Assembly (NCBI RefSeq): GCF_020379485.1
Contig: NC_063439.1
Span: forward strand, 9,216,466-9,280,465
Origin: Brassica napus
Taxonomy: Eukaryota > Streptophyta > Magnoliopsida > Brassicales > Brassicaceae
Length of the DNA stretch: 64,000 nucleotides
Direction of reading: 5' to 3'
This document shows, one piece after another, positions 10,041 through 21,819 of the stretch. Both the position numbers and the translations under genes were made by a program. Every line of letters starts with the position of its first letter. The stretch's first letter is position 1. Below the pieces are notes generated by a model. It did no database searches, had not been told where the DNA came from, and saw nothing but the letters and a program-made list of their open reading frames with translations.

Positions 10041-10592
10041 AATATTTTATTAATATTGTCTAAAAAGCTTTCAAATGATATCATAGTTTAATTTTTATTA
10101 GTTTTTTTTTGTTAATTTTTAGAGTTTTTTGTATTTAAGATTTTTTTCTATATTAAGCTTCTATATCTTTCACAGAATTGATATATATATATATATGTAA
10201 TAAAAATTACCATCAAATCAGTTTTACATATTTTTTTAAAAATGAAAATACACTTTTTAAATAATTTAATTTAAAATAAAATTATATATTAATTTGCTGT
10301 GTTCTAACAATTTGATTAATTTAATTAATTTGCTTTGGTGGATAACTTAAAAAGTTTTTATATGAATCGGGGAAAGCAAGCTTATGTTGTTATATTATAT
10401 TTATTTGTGTATATAGAATCTATATAAAATGCTAGTGTACTAAAGAAAGAACATTATTTTTTGTAACTTCAAAAAGATACATTATTACAATTTGAAATTA
10501 ATCAAAATTGAAAAAAATGGTAATTAAATATTTGTAAATCTAATTGTTTTTTATCTTGTTTAGTTGGATTCTCATGAAAAGAAATCGATAGG
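10041..10592. other. AT-rich spacer, nothing recognised
   Basis: Low-complexity AT-rich sequence including a TA microsatellite near 10181-10196. No supported gene or element. Confidence 0.55.
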
Positions 10593-11640
10593 TTAAACAA
10601 ATGTTTCAAAATTTTTGTGTTATTGTTTTGTCTATAAATTATAAACTTTATTGAATTGATATATTTAATTATTGCACTCTTAAATAATATTTTATTAAGA
10701 CGTTAGAGAACTATGTTTTGAGTTGTTTTGTCAAAATTGTACAAAATTCTATGCTTTTTCATATTTGTCACGGAAATTTATATGTTAAACTTACTTTTAC
10801 AAAATTCTAAACTTTGTCACGAAAACAAAAATCTATGCTTTTTCATATTTGTCAATTTTCTCACACTTTCAAAGAATATATTAGCTTAATCACTTACTTA
10901 TTTTGTTTTTACAAAACAAACTATCGGAGTCTTGTAAGTTGAATTCATATTACTGTAATTGTACATAAGAGTTTGTGATTACATACTTAGTGATTTTTGT
11001 ATACAAAAAAATAAATGAAATGACGTGGCAACTTCGGACTCTCTGATTGGTTGATTTTCCTATCCTAAGTGGACACCCTCTCCATGGCTTATATTTGCCT
11101 TTCTTGTATATTTGTCGATTGGTTAAACAAATGATACAAAATTTGTTGTGTTATTGTTTTGTCTATAAATTACAAAATTTATTAAATTGATATATTTAAT
11201 TATTGCACCCTTAAATAATATTTTATTAAGACATTAGAGAACTATGTTTTGAGTTGTTTTGTCAAATTGTACAAAAATCTATGCTTTTCATATTTGTCAC
11301 GAAAATTTATATGTTAAACTTACTTTTACAAAATTATAAACTTTGTCACGAAAACAAAAATCTATGCTTTTTCATATTTGTCAATTTTCTCACACTTTCA
11401 AAGAATATATTAGCTTAATCACTTACTTATTTTTTTTTCAAAATAAAGTATCAGAGTCTTGAAAGTTGAATTCATATTATTGTAACTCTACATAAGAGTT
11501 TGTGATTACATATTTAGTGATTCTTGTATACAAAAAAATAAATGAGATGACGTGGCAACTTCGGGCTCTCTGATTGGTTGATTTTCCTATCCTAAGTGGA
11601 CACCCTCTCCATGGCTTATATTTGTCTTTCTTGTATATTT
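10593..11640. repeat. Two-copy tandem duplication, unit about 525 bp
   Basis: Copy 1 (10593-11116) and copy 2 (11117-11640) align along their whole length. Shared landmarks include TTAAATAATATTTTATTAAG, TTGTCACGAAAACAAAAATC, and a terminal block with TGACGTGGCA (11021-11030 and 11548-11557), CTCTCTGATTGGTTGAT and CCATGGCTTATATTTG. Only the terminal block of about 105 bp recurs in the array that follows at 11641. No gene is recognised. Confidence 0.85.
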
Positions 11641-12265
11641 ATCCAAGAAAGTTTCAATGGCTTAGTGGTAACTATCCTATATTTATGTCGTACTAACCCG
11701 GGTTCGATCCTTTCTTTTGCATTATTTTTTCATTTTTTACGAAAAAATAAACGAGATGACATGGCAACTTCGGGCTCTCTGATTGGTTGATATTCCTATC
11801 CTAAGTGGACAACCTCTCCATGGCTTATATTTTCCTTTTGTATATTTGTCCAAGAAAATTTCAATAGCTTAGTGGTAGCTATCCAATATTTATGTCATAC
11901 TAACCCGGGTTCGATCTTTTCCTTTGCATTGTTTTTTCATTTTTTACAAAAAAATAAATGAGATGATGTGGCAACTCCGGGCTCTCTGATTGGTTGATTT
12001 TCCTATCCTAAGTGGACACCCTCTCCATGACTTATATTTGCCTTTTAGTATTGTAATATTTGTCCAAGAAAGTTTCAATGGCTTAGTGGTAGCTATCCTA
12101 TATTTATGTCATGCTAACCCGGGTTCGATCTTTTCCTTTGCATAGTTTTTTCATTTTTTACGAAAAAATAAATGAGATGATGTGACAACTTCGGGGTCTC
12201 TGATTAGTTGATTTTCCTATCTTAAGTGGACATTTCATGGCTTATATTTGCCTTTTAGTATTGTA
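11641..12265 (+). repeat. Three tandem units with tRNA-like A and B boxes (SINE-related?)
   Basis: Units are about 210 bp (11641-11851, 11852-12064, 12065-12265). Each starts with a tRNA-like head: A-box TGGCTTAGTGGT at 11658-11669, with relatives at 11865-11876 and 12079-12090; B-box GGGTTCGATC[C/T] at 11700-11710, 11907-11917 and 12121-12131. The 42-base A-to-B spacing suits a tRNA gene, but stems around the B-box do not pair well, so these are not functional tRNAs. Each unit then carries a body of TGA[C/T]GTGG / GATTGGTTGAT / CCTATCCTAAGTGGACA. This is consistent with a tRNA-derived SINE head now in tandem copies. Confidence 0.65.
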
Positions 12266-13375
12266 TATATATATTGATAACAATGGACTTTGGTTTTCGG
12301 CTTTTCGCTTAATACGGTTTAGACTATATATGGTTGACAGATATGAAGTTGATTTCATACGGATAAACTTCTGGTTCAGCTAAGACAATTTGGTCTCGGG
12401 CCTCTCGGCTCATACTGAAATTCCACTATTATGTTTTCGAAAAAAAAGGGAGAAAGTAGCTTTAATTGATTTTTTTGCATGATTTTTTTTTGGGTTTTAA
12501 TCAGATTACACTTAATAATTTGAAAAAGGCCAAAGTGGTAATATATTTTTATTGGCAAACTCCAAGATGATAGTACACTAGTACAAGATAACCAGGAAAA
12601 GAATAGCAATGTTGTTACTATACGCGGAAACATAAGAAACAGAGGAGAAAAGGTCCTTCGTGGTTGGTTTTGAGTCTATTTTAGGTCAAACTCAACTCTC
12701 CAAATGACAAGGTCCATCTATATTTAGATATTGCTGGAAAGTGATTGGACTTGGAAGTCTTCATTGATTCTTCAAAAGTTCATGTTATATGTTTAAATTA
12801 TTATTAGAAACTAGTATATACTTTTTCTTTTTGAAACACGTATATATACTTTCTATCCTTCATGAATTCAACGGTTATTAACATGTTTGTTATAACAACT
12901 AGCTTTAGATACGAGTGAACGCGTATAACTTTAAAGCTCTTACGCGGATCATCTAAATATTATATGGTATAAACAATTAAGAACAATATTATACACTCAT
13001 GCTATACAATAAGATATCAGATAGTTGGAATAGTCTTGGTTCTAGATAGTATGAACCAGTATTAGCGTTATCAATATTTCAATCTTCTATAAACTAAAAA
13101 TAACTCATTAGATCAAAGCTACTTCATGTGAAATGTGATTATTAGTTTCTTCAGTGTTCAAGTTGAAAATATATACAAATCCCAGCTGAAACGGAAAATA
13201 GAAAAAAAAATATTATTTAAAACTAAAAAATCCGAACCATATCAAAAATATTGTCGAACTAATTAATCCTTAAAATTTTCTTGAAAATCTAAACAGATAT
13301 TTAGCCAAGAGCCCAAGATGTGGCTAAGTGAAAAATAAAAACAAAAAGTGAAATAAGAGGAATTGCGTGTAAGAA
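12266..13375. other. Intergenic region, nothing recognised
   Basis: AT-rich sequence. An 85-codon minus-strand frame at 12376-12633 has no family resemblance and low-complexity composition; not called. Confidence 0.5.
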
Positions 13376-13642
13376 TCACGGTATATTAAGTGGAGAATTC
13401 ATCTTACAATAGAGGATAACATCTTTAATCTTCTCATCCCTTTCTTCGTCTACCATCGGACCACTAACGAAAACATTGGAAGGAGATGATTTTATGGAGT
13501 GAACCAAGCTGCTCCTCCGTGACAGTGTCTTTGATCTTTCCCGTTGATCGCCTTCAGCTGTCGCGTTGAAGCACATAACCAGCCGCATAAACGTTTTAAT
13601 GAATCCAAAGCTTCTTCCATTTTTTTTTGGTTGTGACGACAT
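13376..13642 (-). CDS. Small plant protein of unknown function (88 aa)
   Basis: I do not recognise the family with confidence. The protein is basic at the N-terminus (MSSQPKKNGRSFGFIKTFMR) and has a serine/arginine-rich middle with a basophilic kinase-like SRRSS motif (residues 42-46). It ends in a charged helix-like segment, DEERDEKIKDVILYCK (65-80). There is no signal peptide or convincing membrane segment. Composition is balanced and unlike the AT-driven frames around it. A TATA box sits about 120 bp upstream of the ATG on the same strand, leaving an ordinary plant leader. The start is the first Met of the frame. The layout recalls small plant 'josephin-like' or stress-induced proteins, but that is only an impression. 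A real single-exon gene is more likely than not. Confidence 0.6.
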   Translation of the reverse strand: MSSQPKKNGRSFGFIKTFMRLVMCFNATAEGDQRERSKTLSRRSSLVHSIKSSPSNVFVSGPMVDEERDEKIKDVILYCKMNSPLNIP

Positions 13643-13758
13643 TGTTAAGAGATTGAAAATACGCGTACAGAAAGGGGTGTGATGGAGATGTAAAATAAAG
13701 AAGATTTACGTTTTCTTTTTCTCTGGTTAGTTTCCTATAGATTTGGAATAAAAATGAC

Positions 13759-13767
13759 TATATATAA
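13759..13767 (-). promoter_or_regulatory. Candidate TATA box for the 88-aa gene
   Basis: TTATATATA on the minus strand lies 117-125 bp upstream of the start codon at 13642, giving a predicted leader of roughly 90 bases. Its position and orientation support the small gene. Confidence 0.45.
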
Positions 13768-14274
13768 GCATAAAATAAATTATAATTTTGTTGTTTGATT
13801 TTTGGCTTTTTTTTTGTTTCTAACCTAAAAGAGTTAAATATCTGCTGCAAAATCACAGCGTTTTCCCTTATTTGAAATTAGCTCATTAATATATTTTCTT
13901 TTTTTGGTCAAGTTTTTTTAATTAATGTTACGACTAAATCTGAGTATTCAAATATTGTTACCACTTTTTTGGGATATAGAATCTCCGGTAATTTCGTTTT
14001 AAGATTAAAACAGAAGAATGAGATGTTGGCTAAATCGATGCTATATTTAGATTTCAGTAATCTTGTAGCTTATAGTAATGTTTTTTGCTGGTTTTGGTAA
14101 GTATAAGACCGATTGCATTTTCCATATATTTGTTTGAAATATATAGGCAACAATTAAATATATCGTTTGCTGCAATAAGAATATGTCTCGCTCAGAGATG
14201 TGATGTAGTCAGACAATGAGTAAATAAGGTACGGCCAATAAAGAGGGACTCCAAAGCCCAAACTTAACCTGTTC
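13768..14274. other. Intergenic region, nothing recognised
   Basis: AT-rich spacer upstream of the 88-aa gene; no supported gene, repeat or RNA. Confidence 0.5.
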
Positions 14275-14415
14275 TTTTTTTTTTGAATTAACGAGAGGTT
14301 CGGGCCAAAGCCCTAACCACCGCATATAATATTAGTTTTGGGACTTTGTCCCGGTAGTTATTCAAATTGGGACATCTGATACAACGGCCTCCAATTTTAG
14401 TAGAACTAATCCTTA
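14275..14415 (-). mobile_element. Possible minus-strand retroposon fragment with poly(A)
   Basis: Ten T residues (14275-14284) precede a GC-richer stretch. On the minus strand it reads GGTTAGGGCTTTGGCCCGAA ... CTCGTTAATTC followed by poly(A). An internal GGGACTTTGTCCC palindrome lies near 14339-14351. This looks like a short retroposon 3' end, but I could not find a target-site duplication. Confidence 0.35.
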
Positions 14416-15042
14416 TCTCTTGGTCAAAGCAGCAACATAAGGGTCGATTGGTTATTGCTGTAACTTTATATATTTTGATGTAGATTCTAAGCTGCGGATT
14501 TTAATGATGTAACTATAGATTTTTGTGTTGTATAATTTAAGCCGTCGATTTTTATGATGTAATTTTAGATTTTTTAATGTATAATTTAAGTTATATATTT
14601 CTATAATACTATCATAATAATTTGATTATGAATTTTTAAAAGCAGTTGTTGTACATAGTTGACTAAATTCAAAATCAAAACAAAATTTCTAAAATTAATA
14701 AACATAAATAAAACTTATAATTGTACATAGATATAATTCATATCCCCTATATATTATTTGAGAAGCATTACAACTTCTTTTTGTAGCCACGTATCATCAC
14801 TATGATGATTTTTAGAATCATTAGAGAAATATGTTGGTTCATCTAATTATATAATAAACTTTTTATTAAACTAACCATAAATTCATTATTAATGTTCTTT
14901 ATAATTTCCTTAAATAAAAATTACAGAATTGCCTAATACGACTAAAATATATATGATAATTAATAATTTTGAATAATAAAGATTTGATAAAAATTAGTGT
15001 ATCTTCTATCATATTTGTTTAATTTTAAACTATTAAAATCAA
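14416..15042. other. AT-rich spacer before the Helitron
   Basis: Diffuse imperfect repeats of a TTTTGATGTA[G/T]ATT / ATAATTTAAG type lie at 14470-14600. Nothing coding is recognised. Confidence 0.45.
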
Positions 15043-16327
15043 CTAGATTTCCACCCGCACAACCGTGCGGGTATATATTTTCACATTTATATATATATAT
15101 ATATTTGTTTTACATATTATTATATATTTTTAATGTTATTCACATATTTAAATGTTTGCATAGTTATGCCAAATATAATAATTTTATAGTTTTCATGCTG
15201 TAAATTAAAATCATCACATATATATGTTGCTTATTATATATTTGTCTTATTGAATTTATGTTTGATTACTAAACTAATTTTTTTAATGCATGAAGCAACA
15301 TATATGAAAATAATTTTGCATTTAATTTATTATAATCATGATCCGTAATTCAAATTGTTAGATTTTTGTAGTAATTTTTAATGTTTATTAATTTATATAA
15401 TAAATTACTGTATATTAAAAAGTTTAATATAAGTTAAAGTTTTATACATGTATTATATAGTTTACTAATATTAACCCATTCTACCAACATATTATATTTT
15501 TAGCATAAATATTTTATATTTATGAAAATAAAATATGTTAACTTATCAATTTAAAATAATTTTATCATATTTTGTTCAATATAACATTTTTATTTTAAAA
15601 TGATAGATATTATTATAATATTGATAAAATAAAATATGATTTTATTATTTTAGTAACATTTCATTACTAATTACAAAATAAGTTGAAGATATTTATATTC
15701 AATTTATGACAATTAAGATCTTATTATAATCTTTTTCAAGAGATTTGTTAGAATTTTAATTTTTTTTTTAAAAAAATTAAAAGATATAAAAGATATTATG
15801 ATTAAAGTAGTTATAAATATTATTTATATTAGCATTAGTGATATACATTTAATATAAAATTTAAATGATGGTCCAATTAAAAATATCACTTATCAAAAAA
15901 TCATGATTTTTATTTTATTAGAAAACAAATTTGAAAAAAATTAAAATAAATATAAATATTTATTTCTAACAAAATCTTTAAAAATTATTAGTAAATGTAT
16001 TTCTGAAATTAATTAATTTCATTTTTTTTAAATTTTCGTTTATAAACCAAAACTATATTCAATTTTAATTTCTAATTATATTTTATGATAATTTAAATTA
16101 AAAATAACTAATTTTTCAAAGTAAATTTAATAAGATTCTAAGAAGATTTTACAAAGATTTTGTTAGAACATTTTAAATATATTCATTTGTATTTAAAATA
16201 AAAATATAAAGATATTAAAAGATATAATAATGAACTTATGTAAAATATGATATTTTCTAGGAATGGTCCAAAATAAAAAAAAATCACACATGAAAAGAAG
16301 TCACGACTTCTGTTTTAATATATAAGA
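15043..16327 (-). mobile_element. Non-autonomous Helitron, both ends readable
   Basis: On the minus strand the element begins TCTTATATATTAAAACAGAA (5' base at 16327) preceded by host A (16328). It ends in CTAG (3' base at 15043) followed by host T (15042). This is the A|TC...CTRR|T pattern of Helitrons. A perfect 8-bp hairpin, ACCCGCAC-GGTT-GTGCGGGT (15053-15072), lies 6 bases before CTAG, where Helitrons carry their terminator hairpin. A 5' subterminal inverted repeat AGAAGTC-AC-GACTTCT lies at 16296-16311. At 1,285 bp and without Rep/helicase coding it is non-autonomous. Confidence 0.82.
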
Positions 16328-16842
16328 TGTATATATATTCTATCAATTTTAAAATATTATAATCTTACGATATAATTTTTATTGAACAGATTGTTTCAAA
16401 CTTTCACATGTATTTGTATCTTCTTCTATATATATTTATTGGATTATTATTTCATTATTAAAATCGTAACTATATATATATAAAGATTGGTAAAATATTT
16501 TTTTATTGTCATCTTCAAAGATATTCTAACATTTCACAAATTTAAAATGTTTAAAAAATAATAATTTTTTAGCTTTATAGATTTATATCATAAAAAATAA
16601 ACTTTTAGCTTCACGTCGCAAGTAATATATATTAATTGTGGAAAATTTTGAATAAGTTGTTATGGTTTTATATATATTAGAGGATATTCTTCTTAGTTGC
16701 TTTGATATTTCATAGCAAAAATTTCGGAAACACACATGAGGAGTCGACGGTAAGTTATAATTTTATCATTATGTTTAGAATATTCTTTTTTAAACGTTTA
16801 AGTAATATGATACTGTGTAAATTAGTTGTTTCGATATAAGGA

Positions 16843-16874
<32 letters not shown>

Positions 16875-17562
16875 CAACAGAATCTTGGTTTTGAAAAATC
16901 ATGTTTTATTGGTTTTAAAGATAAATAATGATTTGGATAAAATAGAAGGACGTCATATATTGGTTTAAATGATCGATGTTGATATGATAAGACCGGTTTG
17001 ATGGTTCTTTTTAGGTGAACAGGTTCAAATAATCGAACTCGAATCATCACTTGGACATGTATAAATAATGTGTAAGTGACTACAGCAATCTAAAACAGAG
17101 GTTTTATGGACCATTTTAGGTGAAATGTTCTAGTTGTTAACGACGAACCGGCTGTATGGCATGTCTACAAATGTCGTTGATACGAGTTGGTTTTGTTTAA
17201 TACATGAATGGCATGTATATTAACATACCATAACTCTAGAACAGTACAAAAATGTATTAGTCTATGAACAAAATGGTTTATGTTTATACAACCATTATAT
17301 ACATTGGTTAAATTAGTTAAATCAGGCAAGTATTTGCAAGTATACGATGGTTTACATTACCACTATGTATAATTTATTAAGGAATTAAATATGGGTTTGT
17401 TAACCAATCCGGTTTTATAGGTGTCGATGTTATATTATGAATGATATATTATTAAGTTATATTATTAGTAATAAATGAATGATAACAGATTTTTAGTGAA
17501 TGTCCATTTTTTTAAATATCACACATGAATCAAGGTTGTGACTTATGTTTTAATATATAAGA
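16328..17562 (-). mobile_element. Second Helitron 5' end on the minus strand (3' end not found)
   Basis: At 17562 the minus strand reads A|TCTTATATATTAAAACATAA, matching the first 17 bases of the Helitron at 16327. The next bases (AAGTCACAAC...) are a diverged version of the same 5' region. No CTRR with a GC hairpin is visible between here and 16328. The element may be truncated, or it may share the 15043 terminus as a longer, possibly nested element. The interior (16330-17510) contains no recognisable gene fragment. It includes a TA microsatellite at about 16845-16866. Confidence 0.55.
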
Positions 17563-17627
17563 TTAAACAACCACAATAACCATATAATTAAAATTTAGAT
17601 TTTTCTGTATATGTTATATTTTGAATT

Positions 17628-18277
17628 TTAAAAATGACTATAATCTAGTAAAACTGTTAAAAGTCTTACATTCAAATTTTGTGATCCATGGTTTAAAATT
17701 TTTGTTATGAAAAAATACAAATGATTACAAAATCATATAAGTAAAAAGTCTAATTTAAATAATTATTAAGATTAATAAATATATATATATATATATCATT
17801 TTAAATTAAATTATAAACCATATCAAATACATAAATATCTTAGTTTCAAAATTTAATCTGAACAATTTTTTTGATAAAAGATTTGAATAAACATTAACAA
17901 CCAAATTTTAAAAAAAAATATAAATTACTAAAACTATTAATCCCATGAAAATTTTGTTATTAGTAATTTAAATTTTTTACTATAAGAGATACAAATAATC
18001 AAACAATCATATGAGTAGAAAGCATTATTTAATAGACATTAATATTAAAAGTTCAATATGTATGTTAATATCATTTAAAATTTAATTACATATCATATCA
18101 AATAGAAAAAAAAATTGTTTGGATTAATATAATTGATTTAATTTTATGTTCACACCAATTTAATTATATATGTAATAGTTAATTATTTTTAATTATTCAT
18201 TATATATATATTATTTCATGTAAAAACATAAAATATATATAATGTTCATTCCGCGTAAGGCGCGGATCTTAACCTAG
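17628..18277 (+). mobile_element. Helitron-like segment bordering the satellite, left copy
   Basis: This 650-bp segment ends in CTAG (18274-18277), preceded by a CCGCG-TAAGG-CGCGG hairpin at 18251-18265: a Helitron 3' terminus on the plus strand. The following T (18278) is the first base of satellite sequence. The same segment recurs in direct orientation at 61691-62367 beyond the array. Both share ATTCAAATTTTGTGATCCAT and GGTTTAAAATTTTTGTTATG. A plus-strand 5' end (A|TC) was not fixed; 17644 is one weak candidate. No coding sequence is seen. Confidence 0.7.
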
Positions 18278-21200
18278 TAGGTAGTATATTTTAGATAAAA
18301 TTATCAAAAATTCTATTTTTGAAAAGTTTTCCTTTTTGCGAATAATAGTGTGGATTTGGGGTTTTGATTTAGAAATTAGGATAACAAGAATTGTTTGTTG
18401 ATAGATGGAGTATTCTTTTACATTTTTTGATGAATAGTTGTATTTTTTAAATATAATAATCAAAAGTTCTATTTTTGAAAAGTTTTCATTTTGGTGAATA
18501 AGAGTTTAGACTTCGGGTTTTGATTTAGAAATTAGGATAACAAGCATTGTTTGTTTATAGATGGAGTATTCTTTTTGATTTTTTGATCAATAGTTGTATT
18601 TTTTAAATATAATTCTCAAAAATTCTATTTTAGGAGAGTTTTCATTTTCTATAGTAATACTGTATATTTGGGATTGTTATTTAGAAATTAGGATAATAAT
18701 ATCTTTTTGTTGATGTATGAATATTTTTTAGATTTTTTGATCGATAGGTTGTATATTTTAGATGAAATTTTCAAAACTTCTATTTTTAGAAAGTTTTCAT
18801 TTTTATTGAGAAATATTGTAGATTTGGTGTTGTGATTTAGAATTTAGGATAACAAGAAATTTTGTTGATAGATGAGTATTCTTTGAGGATTTTTGATCAA
18901 TAAGTTGTATTTTTAAGGTAAAATTCTCAAACAGTCTATTTTAGGAAAGTTTTATTTTTATTGGGAAATATTGTAGATTTGGGGTTCAGATTAAACAAAT
19001 TAGAACAACAAGAATTTTTGTTGATAGGTGAGCATTCTTTTAAAAGTTTTGATCAATAGGTTGTATATTTTATATAAAATTCTCAAAAATTTTATTTTTA
19101 GAAAGTTTTCATTTTTGTGAATAATAGTGTGGATTTGGGGTTTTGATTTAGAAATTATGATAACAAGAATTGTTTGTTGATAGATGGAGTATTCTTTTAC
19201 ATTTTTTGATGAATAGTTGTATTTTTTAAATATAATTCTCAAAAGTTCTATTTTAAGAAAGTTTTTATTGTCTATAGAAATATTGTAGATTCGGGGTTGT
19301 GATTTAGAAATTAGGATAACAATATTTTTTGTTGATGTATGAGTATTTTTTTAGATTTTTTGATCAATAGGTTGTATATTTTAGATATAATTCTCAGAAC
19401 TTCTATTTTTAGAAAGTTTTCATTTTTATTGAGAAATATTGTAGAGTTAGGGTTGTGATTTAGAATTTAGGATAACAAAAAAATTTTGTTGATAGATGAG
19501 TATTCTTTGTGGATTTTTGATTAATAAGTTGTATTTTTAAGATAAAATTCTCAAAAAGTCTATTTTAGGAAAGTTCAATTTTATTGGGAAATATTGTAGA
19601 TTTGTGGTTCAGATTAAAAATGTTAGGACAACAAGAATTTTTGTTGATAGGTGAGTATTCTTTTAAAAGTTTTGATCAATAGGTTGTATATTTTATATAA
19701 AATTCTAAAAAATAATGTGGATTTGGGGTTTTGATTTAGAAATTAGGATAACAAGAATTGTTTGTTGATAGATGGAGTATTCTTTTACATTTTTTGATGA
19801 ATAGTTGTATTTTTTAAATATAATTCTCAAAAGTTTTATTTTAGGAAAGTTTTCATTTTCTATATAAATATTGTAGATTTGGGGTTGTGATTTAGAAATT
19901 ATGATAACAATATTTTTTGTTGATGTATGAGTATTTTTTAGATTTTTTGATCAATAGGTTGTATATTTAAATGAAATTTTCAAAACTTCTATTTTTAGAA
20001 ATTTTTCATTTTTATTGAGAAATATTGAAGATTTGGGGTTGTTATGTAGAATTTAGGATAACAAGAAATTTTGTTGATAGATGAGTCTTCTTTGAGAAAT
20101 TTTGATCAATAAATTGTATTTTTAAGATAAAATTCTCAAAAAGTCTATTTTAGGAAAGTTTTATTTTTATTGAGAAATATTGTAGATTTGGGGTTCAGAT
20201 TAAACAAATTAGAACAACAAGAATTTTTGTTGATAAGTGAGCATTCTTTTAAAAGTTTTGATCAATAGGTTGTATATTTTATATAAAATTCTCAAAAATT
20301 CTATTTTTGGAAAGTGTTCATTTTTGTGAATAATAGTGTGGATTTGGGGTTTTGATTTAGAAATTAGGATAAGAAGAATAGTTTGTTGATAGATGGAGTA
20401 TTCTTTTACATTTTTTGATGAATCGTTGTATTTTTTAAATATAATTCTCAAAAGTTCTATTTTAGAAAAGTTTTAATTTTGGTGAATAATAGTGTGGATT
20501 TGTTGTTTTGATTTAGAAATTAGGATAACAAAAATTGTTTTTTGAAAGATGGAGTATTCTTTTAGATTTTTTGATCAATAGTTGTATTTTTTAAATATAA
20601 TTCTCAAAAGTTCTATTTTAGAAAAGTTTTCATTGTCTATAGAAATATTTTAGATTTGGGGTTGTGATTTAGAAATAAGGATAACAATATTTTTTGTTGA
20701 TGTCTGAGTATTTGTTTTAGATTTTTTGATCAATAGGTTGTATATTTTAGATAAAATTCGCAAAACTTCTATTTTTAGAAAGTTTTCATTTTTATTGAGA
20801 AATATTGTAGATTTAGGGTTGTAATTTAGAATTTAGGATAACAAGAAATTTTGTTGATAGATGAGTATTCTTTGAAGATTTTTGATCAATAAGTTGTATT
20901 TTTAAGATAAAATTCTCAAAAAATCTATTTTAGGAAAGTTTTATTTTTATTTGGAAATATTGTAGATTTGGGGTTCAGATTAAAAATATTAGAACAACAA
21001 GAATTTTTGTTGATAAGTGAGCATTTTTTTAAAAGTTTTGATCACTAGGTTGTATATTTTATATAAAATTCTCAAAAATTCTATGTTTGGAAAGTTTCAT
21101 TTTTGTGAATAATAGTGTGGATTTGGGGTTTTGATTTAGAAATTAGGATAACAAGAATTGTTTGTTGATAGATGGAGTATTCTTTTACATTTTTTGATGA

Positions 21201-21819
21201 ATAGTTGTATTTTTAAAATATAATTCTCAAAAGTCCTATTTTAGGAAAGTTTCCATTTTGATGAATAATAGTGTGGATTTGGGGTTTTGATTTAGAAATT
21301 AGGATAACAAGAATTGTTTGTTGAAAGACGAAGTATTCTTTTAGATTTTTTGAACAATATTTGTATTTTTTAAATATAATTCTCAAAAATTCTATTTTAG
21401 GAAAGTTTTCATTGTCTATAGAAATATTGTAGATTTGGGGTTGTGATTTAGAAATTAGGATAACAATATTTTTTGTTGATGTGTGAGTATTTGTTTTTAG
21501 ATTTTTTGATCAATAGGTTGTATATTTTGGATAAAATTCTCAAAACTTCTATTTTTAGAGAGTTTTCATTTTTATTGAGAAATATTGTAGATTTAGGGTT
21601 GTAATTTAGAATTTAGGATAACAAGAAATTTTGTTGATAGATGAGTATTCTTTGAGGATTTTTGATCAATAAGTTGTATTTTTAAGATAACATTCTCAAA
21701 AAATCTATTTTAGGAAAGTTTTATTTTTATTTGGAAATATTGTAGATTTGAGGTTCAGATTAAAAATATTAGAACAACAAGAATTTTTGTTGATAGGTGA
21801 GCATTTTTTTAAAAGTTTT

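Noticed and set aside
11651..11720. Functional tRNA gene
   Set aside because: A and B boxes are present, but acceptor and T stems do not pair and there is no proper anticodon arm.
12376..12633. 85-codon minus-strand frame as a small secreted protein
   Set aside because: The hydrophobic start looks signal-like, but the rest is poly-K/N/F from AT-rich DNA and there is no promoter or family support.
16790..17050. 86-codon minus-strand frame between the Helitron ends as a captured gene fragment
   Set aside because: Contains a TA-microsatellite-derived YIYIYIYI run and no recognisable domain.
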